DNA of 64,000 nt from an uncultured Christensenella sp. GTDB taxonomy: Bacteria > Bacillota > Clostridia > Christensenellales > Pumilibacteraceae. Made by a program: the position numbers and the translations under genes. Location of the stretch: the NCBI GenBank assembly GCA_910578545.1, contig CAJTPT010000001.1, positions 248,001 through 312,000 of the forward strand. The letters run 5' to 3'. This document shows, one piece after another, positions 63,894 through 64,000 of this stretch. Below the pieces are notes generated by a model. The model worked only from the letters and a program-made list of their open reading frames with translations, made no database searches and was not told where the DNA came from. Positions within the stretch are counted from its first letter, which is position 1; each line of letters opens with the position of its first letter.

Positions 63894-64000
63894 ACCGATA
63901 TCCACACGCTTACCCGATGCCGACATTGGGTATCTACTACCATTGTACACTATCCGCGTAAAAAAATCATTAATAAAAGATTAGAATTTGATTAGAAATT

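Noticed and set aside
1..64000. CRISPR arrays, prophage or IS transposases
   Set aside because: No regularly spaced repeats and no phage or transposase gene was seen; the tandem repeat at 1.1 kb has only three units with no unique spacers.

Overview
The window looks like chromosome from an uncultured Clostridia-type Firmicute (Bacillota). Supporting signs are the rpmH-rnpA-yidD-yidC-khpB cluster, a zinc-type L33 next to secE-nusG, a YyaC-type spore protein, a type III glutamine synthetase, lipoprotein signal peptides, and sigma-A promoters close to TTGACA-N17-TATAAT. Most genes are of moderate GC; 32.3-36.8 kb is visibly more AT-rich. The genus cannot be named from sequence alone.

Layout. 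1-6.7 kb: 5' part of ftsH, a three-unit tandem repeat, an EEP-family hydrolase with glpK, asnS, and a TspO-like membrane protein. 6.8-7.2 kb: a non-coding stretch with a consensus promoter, a possible small RNA and a 128-bp inverted repeat. 7.3-14.2 kb: a Sel1-repeat membrane protein, then a three-gene operon of membrane proteins built around a DUF4062-STAND NTPase with about six C-terminal membrane helices, behind tandem duplicated promoters and a structured leader. 14.5-19.1 kb: PflX-like radical SAM protein, DUF2726 protein and the rpmH-to-khpB operon (dnaA is not adjacent). 19.5-28 kb: TtcA, a GNAT/unknown/lipase operon, and a two-gene operon with a 1,497-aa DUF4132 protein. 28.2-36.6 kb: glnN, a zinc-ribbon membrane protein, and an AT-rich pair made of a secreted cysteine-peptidase/adhesin and a small membrane-anchored protein. 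36.9-40.7 kb: rpmG-secE-nusG-rplK-rplA-rplJ-rplL with leader hairpins.

40.9-59.8 kb is a surface glycan module. It holds an ABC importer (binding protein plus two permeases, no ATPase in the operon), a large lipoprotein of probable alpha/alpha-toroid fold, a 1,427-aa cell-surface protein with InlB-type repeats, a GH2-like protein lacking its catalytic residues, an intact GH2 enzyme, a YesL-like membrane domain fused to an ABC ATPase, and an AraC regulator with paired direct repeats in front of it. 59.9-63.9 kb: a frameshifted ferredoxin remnant, an unknown 448-aa protein, a CvpA-like protein and YyaC.

Two patterns cut across the window. At least seven genes have a -10 box only 6-11 bases before the ATG and no Shine-Dalgarno, suggesting leaderless transcripts. 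A short AATTC-rich repeat recurs in many intergenic gaps. Best candidates for undescribed biology: the membrane DUF4062-STAND operon, the DUF4132 operon, the YesL-ABC fusion and the GH2 pseudoenzyme.
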